64,000 nt of DNA from Ctena decussata (Eukaryota; Mollusca; Bivalvia; Lucinida; Lucinidae), in the NCBI GenBank assembly GCA_963989385.1, contig OZ022509.1, positions 75,848,667 through 75,912,666 of the forward strand, written 5' to 3'. Each line of letters opens with the position of its first letter. Position 1 is the first letter of the stretch. Position numbers and translations under genes: made by a program. Below the pieces are notes generated by a model that saw only the letters and a program-made list of their open reading frames with translations, had not been told where the DNA came from and made no database searches. Below are positions 63,761-64,000 of this stretch, piece after piece.

Positions 63761-64000
63761 CAAGTGTCATTGTTGGTATCATCGACATCCCACCTACATG
63801 GTACATACTCCAACCCCGCCCCCTCCCCCCCCCCCCCATCTCCATTAGGTTTTCATTTTCGAGACCTGTCTCATTCCTTAACAGTGCCATTTAGTACTAG
63901 ATTAAATTTGTATTTATAATTACGGATGGTATTATCCGAAACAGGACTGTTATATGCAAGAAAATAAACAAATAAGCCCTATATGCTTTTATGCAACAGT

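Larger units (their letters stand above)
52088..64000 (+). other. Probable first intron of the TASK-type gene (open to the right edge)
   Basis: Starts with GTAAGTGG. No sequence encoding the expected continuation (Y-G-H-A-P type filter followed by M2) was found in any frame to 64000. The intron would thus be at least 11.9 kb and contains many repeats on both strands. That nothing else in this interval belongs to another gene is inferred from the lack of recognised exons, not proven. Confidence 0.55.

Overview
The window looks like nuclear DNA of a bivalve mollusc. It is AT-rich, has no bacterial gene organisation, and is crowded with short interspersed elements: palindromic TIR elements, tRNA-headed SINEs, 5'-truncated LINEs, and the long 'TACCCCCGCTT' and 'AGCTCACCTGAGC' repeats I associate from memory with bivalve genomes. 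A heterodont clam is my best guess; species cannot be told from sequence alone.

Host genes: only one host coding exon can be supported. It is the first coding exon of a TASK-type (KCNK3/KCNK9-like) two-pore potassium channel at 51805-52087 (+). It ends in a GT splice donor inside the first selectivity filter. It is preceded by a plausible 5'UTR exon with acceptor at 51265, a 21-bp minisatellite, and a 33-codon upstream ORF that stops two bases before the channel ATG. The following exon is not in the window, so about 51.27 kb to the right edge is probably this gene's 5' exon and first intron, interrupted by many repeats.

Left 51 kb: no other host gene is recognisable. LINE remnants lie at 393-1712 (-), 4531-6570 (+), 37551-37963 (+), 42260-43253 (+) and 61796-62225 (-), all broken. 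Fourteen copies of a 236-bp palindromic element with GAGCCGCGAC ends are spread across the whole window. Other inverted-repeat families are the TA-flanked CAGTCAACTCTCGATATCTC elements, the CCAGGCCCCGAGGTT elements, the GTCGGGTAACTTCGGACAG elements, the TTAACTCTTTCNGCGCCAAA elements, CAGGGGCC elements, a TTAA-flanked element and a TA-flanked 616-bp element. Three tRNA-derived SINE families are present, several with intact target-site duplications. Nested insertions give relative ages: a LINE in a palindromic element, SINEs in a TIR element and in a 49-bp satellite, and a hAT-like element in a SINE.

Most notable non-coding signal: a complete type I hammerhead ribozyme fold on the minus strand at 44875-44920, inside a cluster of related repeat copies (44120-45312). 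Paired stem and core elements are all present. This suggests a Penelope-like retroelement terminal repeat or a retrozyme-like element. Second is a hairpin core (GCAAACAGTG...CACTGTTTGC) shared by at least three TIR families with otherwise unrelated ends.

All family comparisons beyond this window are from memory. No database search was run.
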